Shown piece after piece: positions 24,179 to 34,156 of a stretch of 64,000 bases of DNA. Position numbers and translations under genes: made by a program. This stretch comes from Ligustrum vulgare. Lineage: Eukaryota; Streptophyta; Magnoliopsida; Lamiales; Oleaceae. The stretch's first letter is position 1; each line of letters begins with the position of its first letter. The notes beneath the pieces were generated by a model that searched no databases, had not been told where the DNA came from, and worked only from the letters and a program-made list of their open reading frames with translations. The stretch lies in assembly GCA_963555705.1 (NCBI GenBank), contig OY743187.1, forward strand, positions 13,034,133 through 13,098,132, written 5' to 3'.

Positions 24179-24716
24179 TAGGGGTAAACAAATAAATCGC
24201 GAAATCGAATTAAACAACAACAAATGGTTTGGTTTAGTTCGATTTGTAAAAATTCCAAACCACTTTAAACGATTTGCTTTAGGTTTCAATTGTCACAACC
24301 GCGATTTCAAATAATCAACCCGTCAAATTTTAAAAAATTAAAATATAAATAAAGACAAACGTTCAATTTAAAAAAATGTAATATAAAATTTTAATATAAG
24401 AGCTAACGACAGTTTGCTTCTATATAATTAGTTTGTTTGTCAACATGAATTGATTCACAACAAAACACTCAATTAGAAACTTAATACTATTATTGAGCTA
24501 GTTTTAACTAAAAATTTTAGACGAATATGTGCCTTTGATCTTGCTTTGAAATATACTAATTCATTCATTGGCAATCCGTGGTTTCAAACCGTAAAAAATA
24601 TTTTGATTTGATTTTATTTAAAAAATGAATTGGTTTGGTTTGATTTGATTTGAAAAAATTTCAAACCGTTTTAAATGGTTTGGTTTGAAATATTACTACA
24701 AATCGTGTTCACCCCA
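24179..24716. mobile_element. hAT-like MITE nested in H1
   Basis: Ends TAGGGGTAAACA and inverted TGGGGTGAACACG; 538 bp. Flanked by the 8-mers CAACAAAG (24171-24178) and CAACGAAG (24717-24724), a 7/8 match as expected of hAT. The equivalent element sits at the same place in H2 (29391-30046). Interior contains repeated GGTTTGGTTTGA blocks. Confidence 0.75.
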
Positions 24717-26495
24717 CAACGAAGTGAGAACTTCGAATTACGACATATTTTATAATGTTTATCCACTCTCTCATCGCACCAAAAATTTGCCTTTCAAAAT
24801 AAATACTTAAATGTAGGATCTTCAATGTCTATGTACTCTGAACAATCAAACAACAGATGAAAAAGTTAATAATATAGATCATGCGCATAAAAGATAAGAT
24901 TTACTATTTTGACCATTGACAATGAAAAACAACACTATAAGAAATGAATTCAATAATCATAAAAAAAGAAAAAGAAAAAAACTAAAATTGTGATATTGAG
25001 AAAGATGCATCAAATTCATGGTATTATAGATTTTTATAGTATTTATACAACGTAATTGTTTTTTAATGGAAATTATTATATAACATTAATCATCTCAATT
25101 TTCAGTTAAGTAAATTGGGAAACAATTTACTTATTGTTGTAAAAATTTAAGAATCATAAATATTGAATTAAAAATATAATTATTTAAAACAAAATTTAAT
25201 ACAAATTGATTAAATATTCGACATAAATATAAATGAAAAATCCATATGACCGAACGAAATTATTCATCCATAAGATTGAGACCAATAAAATATCACAATT
25301 ATTGTAAAAAAATGTTTACATATTATGTAAGTTTCTATAAAAATACTAATTAATTTAATAGAACGCAATACAAATGAACTTGAATTTTTAGATTTACTAA
25401 ATAACTAAAAAAATATGATTATTTATAAAAAAAAATTGTACGATAAGATTTATTTAGTATTAAATGCGTTATACAACTTCGATATAATTTTGAACTGAAA
25501 ATTTTACATTGAATTTGTATAACTGCACACAAATGCATATTTGCAAGATTCAAAACATTAAAAGATCAAAATAATTTTATAAAAAGAGAGCTTTAAACAC
25601 AAATAACCAAATATAAATAAGTAAAAAAAAAATCTCCATAAAAATATTTAAGTATTTAAGTGGAAGTAGCAGTGTGAATACAATAATAGCAGAGTTTTGG
25701 AGTGTGAAAGTAATAAAAGTTGAGTTTTCCCGTCAAAACTCAGCTACTTTTATATATTACTAGTATTCGCCTCCGTGCGATGCACGGACATGTAAATGAT
25801 TACTTATTAAATATGAAATTTAAAAAATGGAAAAATGTGATCATAGAAAATGATAATAATTGCACAAAAAAGACGACAATCATTTATAATTGTCGTTAAA
25901 GGATTACAAAACATACAAACCATTAATCAAAATCTTGAAAGACTTCTTTATGTAGGCATTTGTAGTTCAGACGCTCCAAAGTAGTTTTTCAAAAGAAAAA
26001 AAACCCTAATTATGTTATATAAATTTTTAATACTGTTTTATTATTAGGTAATGCACATTTGTAATTATGTTGTATATGCTTTTTAATATTGTTTTATTAT
26101 AATAATAAGTTCTCTAATAACTATATTTTTATCTTCAATACTGATTAATTACTATAAATTTGGTAAAACAATATATATTTTTAATTACATTATTTTCAAT
26201 ATTATTTTATTATTAGCATAGCACACAATTAATTAAAACTCTACATCATAATTTCAATTTATAAACATATTGAAAATACCAACTAATTAATAGCTGAATA
26301 TTTAACAAAACTAATAATGAGGTAAAACAATTTTCAAAGTGACCGTTTATATTCTCTAGATAAGAACAATTTTGAAATATATATAGATAATCAACTCTCT
26401 TTTTTAATCTCTATAAATCATGAATTTCCATTTTAGGAAAGTTAAAAATGGCGAGAAACTATGTGATGTTATATTTGGCCACTTTATTGTTATAA

Positions 26496-27848
26496 TCTTA
26501 ATATATATAATAATAGTATAGCCGTCAAAAAAACCCACACATAGTTTCCCGCCATTTTTCCCTGCTATTTTAGGAAACTTTGTAATTTTATTAATTATTT
26601 TAATAATTGAATTAGGAAACTTCAATTAATGCAAAATTAATTATAGGTGACGTGTAATAAATGACCTATTGATTGTAAAAAATAAAAAATCTATAAAAAG
26701 ATCAAATTGTATATTATTTTTAATTCTTTTGACAATTATTGTAATATTTTGAAGTCAAAAAAATATGCAATATAGGTGTCAAATTCATGATCTTAACGAG
26801 AAGTTCAATACAAGTTAACAAATGAGAGCAAACTCTAAATATATCGTTCTTAAAATTTTCTCAAATAATAAAAGGTAAAAGTTTTACTTATACTTTTTAC
26901 TTTTTTTAATATTCAAATTCAATCTTTTTAATTTATCTCATTTAAGTCATAAAATGATATTTATCATTTTTTACCTAACTTCAATTTGACATAAATGATT
27001 AATTTCAAATCTTTTTTCTTATCAAATTAAAAGAAATAATGATATCCGATCTTTCTAAATAAATTCAATTAAATCATTTTAATTTCTACAATTTCAGGTT
27101 TCGATAAACTCTTTGGTAATTTTGAAATTAATTTTATAAATTTACTCATTTTGTTCATTTATCTATTTTTTAATTTTTATAAATTTAAAATAAAATCAAT
27201 TTGTAAAATATATACTACAGACTTTAATAATTAATTCATTGAATTCTATAGAAAATAAAAATATAAGGTTTTATCAAACTTATTCTATTTAAAAATAAAA
27301 TATAGTCCATACATTTATTTAACATGCACAAAAAATAGTTTTGCGTGTGTGTGGGTAACATGGCCATTTTCAATACTTGGTGAAAAATAAAATATCACAT
27401 TGTATTTGAAACCATTGAATAGGAGTAAGTATGATATAAACTATATATATGATTTTAAATGTGTGATTGAAAGTGAAAGAAGGTAGTATAAAAAATAAAA
27501 TAATTGTCAAATCAATCAATTGAGTGGTTAAAAATTGATTTTCTTTTTTTAGAATGTGTGGTTAAAAAGTAATATGTGCAATTATGAAAAATTAGTTTTA
27601 AAATAATATGTGGTTGTTAATGAACATTAAAAAAAAAAAAAAATTATTTTTGAATAATCAATTCTATATGAATAAATAAAGTAAGGAAACTAGATAATGA
27701 ACAATTAACTGTTAAAAAAATGCAATTCATAAATTTTTTTATTTTTTTGATATTTTGATTGTATATTGAATATACAATTTATGCATTAAAGTAAGAAATC
27801 TTATAGGGAAAAATGAAATTACAAATTATTCGTAATTTGTGTATACAA

Positions 27849-27902
<54 letters not shown>

Positions 27903-27992
27903 TTATTGTATTATTTTTATCGAACATTGTATTTTTACAACTTATTCAATAAATATTATTTATTTCGTGCATCGCACGGGTGCGATTACTAG
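26496..27992 (+). mobile_element. Helitron H4 (plus strand) nested in H3
   Basis: The plus strand has a Helitron 3' terminus, CGTGCATCGCACGGG (27966-27980), TGCGATTACTAG ending at 27992, followed by T. A candidate 5' end TCTTAATATATATAAT begins at 26496 after an A, so the insertion would be between A and T as expected. Just inside the 5' end, CACATAGTTTCCCGCCATTT is an inverted copy of the sequence at about 26440-26466. An (ATT)n tract at 27849-27902 precedes the end. Noncoding. Confidence 0.55.
27849..27902. repeat. (ATT)n microsatellite
   Basis: About 17 ATT triplets within the nested Helitron. Confidence 0.95.
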
Positions 27993-28244
27993 TAAATATA
28001 AATAATATAAAGATATAGGAGTAGAAGTGAGGAGAAGAGTCATTAAATGCAATTTTCCCTCCAAAATGACTCTCTCCTCATTTTACTTTTATATATACTA
28101 GTTAATCACCCGTGCGATGCACGGAAAGAAACGTTTGGATAAAGATAATTCAATATGAAATTAGATAAATCATTTTCATAAAATAAATAAATTTCGCAAA
28201 TAAGAGATAATATCATCATTTATTGATTTCATATGACTACAAAT

Positions 28245-28625
28245 TCTGGAATACTTCTTTGTACACAACGTTGTTTGTTGATTTTGTTGTTCTTCCTTTC
28301 TTATCACAAATCAATATCTTTAATCTGGAACGATTTGTCACCCTAGAAATCGCAACATAAAGTTATCCATGTGTAAGCACCAGCCGTTTAAGAAGAAGTT
28401 CCACATGCAAGAATGATTGTCCCTGACTCTTATTGATAGTCATGGCATATGACACCATCAATAGAAATTGTTTTCTTTAAAATCTAATAAGTATCCTAGA
28501 ATCAGAAGGATTCAACGATAACATTAGAATAAAGAACTTGTGTCTTGCATTGATGTCAGAAAAAATTTGACCTTCTAGAACATGGTCGCCAAGTTTTGTA
28601 ACTATCAACCTTGTTCAATTACTCA
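28245..28625 (-). pseudogene. Helitron PIF1-like helicase C-terminal fragment (H2)
   Basis: Same fragment as in H1 but with different lesions: here the conserved block reads VSYAMTINKSQGQS without a stop, while stops fall at the codons for RF*RKQF and LTHG*LYVA. Downstream ISRVTNRSRLKILICDKKGR is intact. The two copies therefore decayed independently. Confidence 0.75.
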
Positions 28626-29390
28626 ATCCCTGTGTATGATCAATATTTCTCAGAAAGAACTTGTGTCCTCACTTATCTGTTGCAAAGGTCCACCACGTGG
28701 CGCAATAGTGATATCCACGTGTCCAGGTAGTGTGTCAAAATCCACCAACAATCAATTCGGCAATTTCATCGACGATATAAAAATCATATTGGCCATCATT
28801 GGTCGCCCACCAACCAATAAGTATAAGTCTTAAATTTGAAGTGTTTCCTCAATCATCTTTTCTCAAACCGACCTAAATTACCTTAACAATTTGTTGTATT
28901 TGTCTAGCATATCCTTCGAATCAGAAACTATTAAATCATGCAACATAGAATCGCATGATTCACTCCTACCTGGGGACATTAAAAGACATAAATTAAATTT
29001 TAGAATATCACAACAAAATTATCCGCAAACAATATAAATATAAAAGCAATAAATACATAATACGTACCTCATGACCCTTTTTCTGCTTTCAACCTCATTC
29101 ACATTGTCAACAATGTAAAGCGAGCAAATTGCAAAGTTGAACCGTCATCAGGCAATAGACTCTCAATCTTATGGCAATTTTGATCGTGTAATCTGAAGAG
29201 GGGAGGCCTTCTACCATCATTTAGCTCATTATCTATTTCCCCATAGAAGTGAATGAAAACATCATATTATATGTCCGAATGTTCTCAATGGAATTTTTAA
29301 TCTTGTCTCCCTGTCATATAACAAAAATTTCAAAATTAGAGGATGATATTCTATAAGAGAAATATTCACTTTCTCCTGTATACAACAAAG

Positions 29391-30046
29391 TAGGGGTGAA
29401 CAAATAAACCGCAAAATCGAATTAAACTGCAACAAATGGTTTGGTTTGTAAAAATTCCAAACCACCTTAAACAATTTGGTTTAAGTTTCAACTGTCAAAA
29501 ATCGCGATTTCAAACAGCCAACCCACCAAATTTTAAAAAATAAAAATAAAGACAAATGCTCAATTTAAAAAAAAAAAGCAATATACTTTTTATTGTCTAC
29601 AAATCAAAATTGAGGGGACAAAGATTAATTTGTTCAAATTCACAATCATTTGGAAATAATTTTTCCTCCTACAATTCATTATCATCATCCAAGATATTTT
29701 CTTAAAATAAAATTTTTAATATAAGAGCTAACGATAGTTTACTTCTATATAATTAGTTTGTTTGTCAACATGGATTGATTCACAACAAAGCACTCAATTA
29801 GAAACTTAATGCTATTTTTTAGCTAGTTTCAACTCGAAATTTTAGATGAATATGTGTCTTTGAGCTCGCTTTGAAATATACTAATTTATTCATCGGCAAT
29901 CCGTGGTTTCAAACCGCACCAAATCGCAAAAAATAGTTTGATTTTATTTTGTTTAAAAAATGAAATGGTTTAGTTTGGCTTGAAAAAATTCCAAACCGTT
30001 TTAAATGGTTTGGTTTGAAATATTATTAAAAATTGTGTTCACCCCA
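29391..30046. mobile_element. hAT-like MITE nested in H2
   Basis: Ends TAGGGGTGAACA and inverted TGGGGTGAACAC; 656 bp; flanked by CAACAAAG (29383-29390) and CAACAAAA (30047-30054). Orthologous to the copy in H1; about 115 bp near 29583-29700 are present here and missing there. Confidence 0.75.
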
Positions 30047-30960
30047 CAACAAAATAAGAATTTCGAATTACGACATGTTTTATAATACATATTCACTCTC
30101 TCCTCGCACTAAAAATTTGCTTTGCAAAATAAATATTTAAATGTAGGATCTCCAATGTCCATGTACTCTGAACAATCAAACAATATATGAAAAAGTTAAT
30201 AATATAGATCATGTTATAAAAGATAAGATTTATTTGTTTTGACCATTCACAATGAAAAACAACACGTATAAGAAACGAATTCGATAATCATAAAAAAAGA
30301 AAAAAAAACTAAAATTGTGATTGACAAAGATACATCAAATTCATGGTATTATAAGTTTTCGTAATTTTTATACAACGTAATTATTTTTTGATGAAAATTA
30401 TAATATAATATTGATAATCTCAATTATCAGTTAAGTAAATTGGGAGACAATTTACTTATTGTTTTAAAAATTTAAGAATCATAAATATTGAATTAAAAGT
30501 ATGATTATTTAAAATAAAATTTAATACAAATTAATTAAATATTCGATATAAATATAAATGAAAATTCGATATTAGATTTGTATGACAGAACGAAATTATT
30601 CATCCATAAGATTGATACCAATAAAATATCACAATTATTGAAAAAAATTATTTACGTATTAAATGTAATTTTCTATAAAAATAGTAATTAAGTTAATAGA
30701 ACGCAATTCAAATGAGCTCAAATTTTTAGATGTACTAAATAAATAAAAAAATAAGATTATTTATAAAAAGTTTTATACAATAAGATTTATTTAGTATTAG
30801 ATGCGTGATACAACTTCGATATAATTTTGAACTGAAAATTTTGCATGAAATTTGTATGACTGCACACAAATACTTATTTGCAAAATTCAAAACATTAAAA
30901 GATAAAAAAAAAAATTATGAAAAGAGAGGTTTAAACACAAATAATCAAATATAAATTCGT

Positions 30961-31480
30961 AATAGTGGTTAAACCTTCACACTAACTAATGTTTGCTAAA
31001 GCGTTCGATACCTTCCAATTGGCTTCTACCATGTCCTATATTTTTCTATGTGGTAAAGTCCATCCGAAAGTAACAGTATTTTAGGGCTTAACTTGAATAA
31101 GGTTGTGAAATTATCCCCTAATATAGTATGTTATTTTGAAATAAGTATAGGGGGCTTTTCCGTTCCCCCGATTGTGGGGGGTGGGGTGGCCCCACCACCC
31201 CCTCACAATCAGGAACCCTGATTCGGGGAACAGAAATTTCCCGAAGAAGTATATGGAGGTGGACCCGCAAGATTAACTCTAAAAGATTATTATCAAACAC
31301 ATATACTGGCTCAATCTTGTTATATGTACGTGTTAATTCACATACAGTTGACATAAAATATATGTGACGCAATCGTATTTTTTTACAAATCACATCATCT
31401 TTGACTTTTAATCAACAAAATCACACATCATCTACTTGTCAATCTTAATGTCAATTAACATTTACAACTAACATTTTTTA
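30961..31480. other. Intergenic, with a GC-rich hairpin at 31160-31205
   Basis: The stretch GATTGTGGGGGGTGGGGTGG is followed directly by its near-inverse CCCCACCACCCCCTCACAATC. It resembles the GC-rich foldback cores at 8121, 16556 and 41333 but has different flanks. No gene seen. Confidence 0.5.
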
Positions 31481-31494
31481 TGCTAGATAGCCGC

Positions 31495-31680
31495 CCCCAG
31501 GGCATATATCCTAGTGATAAAGGGGGGGGGGGGTGGATAGGGCTCAGGACGACGGGGTGCAGAGTTCGAATTCTGAAATACTGAATTTGTGCCCTGTCCC
31601 AAGCGAGAGTTACCATGGTTAATAGACAGGCCTATCCATTAGCTCTCCACCTTGACTCCTGAGAGGCACATTTAACGATT
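31495..31680 (+). mobile_element. Possible tRNA-derived SINE remnant
   Basis: CCTAGTGATAAAGG resembles a pol III box A, and CAGAGTTCGAATTCTG about 40 bases later resembles box B (GGTTCGANTCC). The spacing and order fit a plant SINE. A run of G separates them. No 3' tail or target duplication was found, so the call is tentative. Confidence 0.4.
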
Positions 31681-31901
31681 TACCTCCTCTATCAAATGTT
31701 CAAAACAGGGTCGGTGGGGGCCCTCCAGGTTGGGGTTCAACCTTTTTTTTTTTTTAATACTAAATAGCCAATTCATGTACTGCCCACCGAAAAGAGCAAT
31801 CCAAAATTTTGAAAACCTAAAAAAAAAGTATGAAGAAGTGAGCACTTTTGGCTTACGCTGCACATGTCCCGAAGTGACATTCAATTTTTAAAAAAAATTA
31901 A

Positions 31902-33073
31902 GGCCCCGTTCTCTTTGTTGTTTTCAGTTCGTTTTGAGTTTTCGATTTTTGGAAATAACGAAAACGCGTTCACTTTGCCCATTTTCAGAAACATGTTTTC
32001 CAAAATACCAAAAAAAATACAAAGGAAACTCAAAACGAGTTTATAGCGTTTTGGATATTTTGGGTTAAAAAATCCAAAACGACCAAAATGTGTTTTGGAC
32101 CTTTTTTTTTTTTTTTGAGACACTTCCTTCACTTGAAGTTCTTATATTATTTTGTCATTATATATAGATCCATGTTAAGATTTTTTTTTTGGTAATTTTT
32201 TTTATTATTATTATTTTTAAATGTGAGACACTTCCTTCACTTGAAATTCTTATATTATTTTGTCATTATATATATAGATCCATGTTAAGATTTTTTTTTT
32301 TTGTAAATTATTTTTATTTTTATTTTTTGTAAAAGTGAGACACTTCCTTCACTTGAAGTTCTTATATTATTTTGTTATTATATAGATCCATGTTAAGATT
32401 TTTTTTTTTTTTTTTTTTTGTAATTTTTTTTAATTTATTTTTTAAAAGTGAGACACTTCATTCACTTGAAGTTATTTTGCCATTATATATAGATCCATTT
32501 TAAGATTTTTTTTTTAATTTTTTTTTTATTATTATTATTTTTTTTATTATTATTATTATTTTTTTTTGTAAAAGTGAGACACTTTCTTCACTTGAAGTTC
32601 TTATGTTATTTTGCCATTATATAGATCCATGTTAAGATTATTTTTTTTGTAATTATTTATTTATTTATTTATTATTATTATTATTTTTGTATATGTGAGA
32701 CACTTTCTTCACTTAAAACTCTTATGTTATTTTGTCATTATATATAGATCCATGTTAAGATTTTGTTGGTATGAGATTAAATTTTTGTTTAGCTGAAACA
32801 ATATTAATGATGAATTTATTGACATAGAGAACTAATTGATTTATTAACATTAAAATTAATTTAATTCAACAAATCAACCATTTTTTACATATAAAATATC
32901 ACAAAATAAATATATCAAAAAATTACAAAGTAAACGCATTTTTCAGTTTTCTATTTTTGAAAATAGTTTTCCAAAATCACAAAGAGAACATGTTTTCAGC
33001 AATCTCAAAACAAACAACCAAAATGCAAAATTCAAAACAAAATCCAAAATCGAAACACAAAGAGAACGACCCC
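31902..33073. mobile_element. TAA-flanked Tourist-like element with internal minisatellite
   Basis: The left end GGCCCCGTTCTCTTTGT and the right end, inverted, GGGGTCGTTCTCTTTGT are matching termini. Inverted similarity extends further inside (GAAAACGCGTTCACTTTG against TGAAAAATGCGTTTACTTTG). TAA flanks both sides (31899-31901, 33074-33076), the PIF/Harbinger hallmark. The 1172-bp element has no transposase; its middle is a six-copy repeat of about 110-125 bp. Confidence 0.8.
32107..32765. repeat. Six-copy minisatellite, unit about 108-126 bp
   Basis: GAGACACTTCCTTCACTTGA or a close variant starts at about 32117, 32225, 32337, 32450, 32576 and 32697. Each unit continues with TTCTTATATTATTTTGTCAT and TAGATCCATGTTAAGATT, then a T-rich/ATT-rich spacer of variable length that accounts for the unit-length variation. 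Confidence 0.9.
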
Positions 33074-33100
33074 TAAACTTCAATCTCAGGAGTCCCTACT

Positions 33101-33552
33101 AAGGGTGGGCATTAACTCATCCAATCCGTTAAAACCATTCAACCCAACCCAACCCGATCGATTTAGGTCGATTTTTGATGAAAATCGAGTTAGGTTGGGT
33201 TCTACCAAAAAAAAAGATCGGGTTGGGTTGGGCCCGACAAATTTTTTTTTTTTTTAAAATAAGACCATTTAAATTTTTAAAATCTCAAGCACATTTTATA
33301 ATTTGGATGAAATTCAAATATGGTTTGAACATATTTTAGTTTTATTAGCAAGTATTCAATTTATTATATTTGAGCTCATTCTATTGTACATAATTGATTT
33401 GAGTTAATAGTTGATTTATGGGCTTAATTTTTTAATTTTCAAGATTTTTTGCTAATTTGACCAAAACTCAAGCCACCAAACCCGACCGAAACTGGGTTGG
33501 GTTCGGGTTTGACAAAAAATCGATACAATCCAACACACCCACGCCCACCCCT
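33101..33552. mobile_element. hAT-like non-autonomous element, copy 2
   Basis: Ends AAGGGTGGGCATTA and inverted AGGGGTGGGCGTGG. The 8-mers AGTCCCTA (33091-33098) and AGTCTCTA (33553-33560) match at 7 of 8, with a 2-base offset on the left. Closely related to 20600-21114. Confidence 0.65.
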
Positions 33553-33554
33553 AG

Positions 33555-34156
33555 TCTCTAGAGTCTATGTCTTGGAATTTGTAGAGAATGTAAATCGCAG
33601 AATATGCTTCAAATGAGTAGATTAAAAGCTAGTTGTTTAACTACGCTTGTAAGGAGCCTCATCAATGTCAAAGATAGAATTCGAACTCTCACCTTTCATC
33701 TACCATTATTTGGAATTCAGGATCATTGGCTCATTTTGGTTTAGGATTGTCATGTTGTACAACATCTAATCAATTTGGTTTTTGCTTCTTGTTGAGATGG
33801 GAGTTTTGGAACTATGCACACTATTACTTCCTTGTCAAGTCTAAAGACTAAGCATTTACTTTCCTTGTAGTCAGCTGATCTATCTTTTTCCTCAGTTCTC
33901 ATCCTCACTTCTTGGGCACAACTAGGACAATACCTATTCCCAACCGGGGGAAAACTTTTCTTCAACCAAACTGAATGCACCAGCCACCAAAAGGAGTTGA
34001 GAGGATAAGTCAATTAGGCTCCACGCAGCCGTCGATTCTGCAGATATTTTTTTGTCATCAGATTAGATCCTTGTAATATAGGTATACATATTGAATATTG
34101 GATGGATGATAGACTATATCCATTTCTTTATCATCCTTCCAGTTTTCTTCTGCTAA
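33555..34156. other. Upstream region of the exchanger gene
   Basis: No gene with family support. A minus-strand open frame (33750-34013) lacks recognisable domains. The exchanger promoter should lie here; AGACTATATCCATT near 34111 is a weak TATA-like candidate. Confidence 0.4.

Larger units (their letters stand above)
22889..25758 (-). mobile_element. Helitron H1 (minus strand), decayed, with helicase remnant
   Basis: The 3' end on the minus strand is GTGCATCGCACGGGTG then ATTCACTAG followed by T: a short hairpin about 10 bases before CTAG, as in plant Helitrons. The 5' end near 25758 reads AATATATAAAAGTAG followed by an inverted repeat (GAGTTTTGAC...GGGAAAACTC). Near the 3' end lies a broken helicase fragment. 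The body matches H2 (28098 to about 30960) throughout. The 5' terminus lacks the usual leading TC, so the exact left base is uncertain. Confidence 0.7.
25760..28097 (-). mobile_element. Helitron H3 (minus strand), carrying a nested Helitron
   Basis: The 3' end on the minus strand reads CCGTGCATCGCACGG (a perfect 6-bp stem), GGCGAATACTAG, then T. A matching 5' end lies at 28097: TATATATAAAAGTA followed by an inverted repeat (GAGGAGAGAGTCATT...AATGACTCTTCTCCTC). The 3' end of H3 touches the 5' end of H1, and its 5' end touches the 3' end of H2. Pairing of these two ends is inferred, because a plus-strand Helitron separates them. Confidence 0.55.
28098..30960 (-). mobile_element. Helitron H2 (minus strand), 5'-truncated, with helicase remnant
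   Basis: The 3' end on the minus strand is CCGTGCATCGCACGGGTG, ATTAACTAG, then T. The body aligns by eye with H1 from this end to about 30960 (H1 about 25625), including the helicase remnant and the nested hAT MITE; beyond that H2 diverges, so its 5' end is lost or replaced. Confidence 0.7.

Noticed and set aside
32107..32765. Direct repeats with spacers considered as a CRISPR-like array
   Set aside because: Units are over 100 bp with T-rich low-complexity spacers, inside a transposon of a plant genome; it is a minisatellite.
33660..33720. Second box B-like GAATTCGAACTC sequence
   Set aside because: No box A at the right spacing and no tail; insufficient for a SINE or tRNA call.
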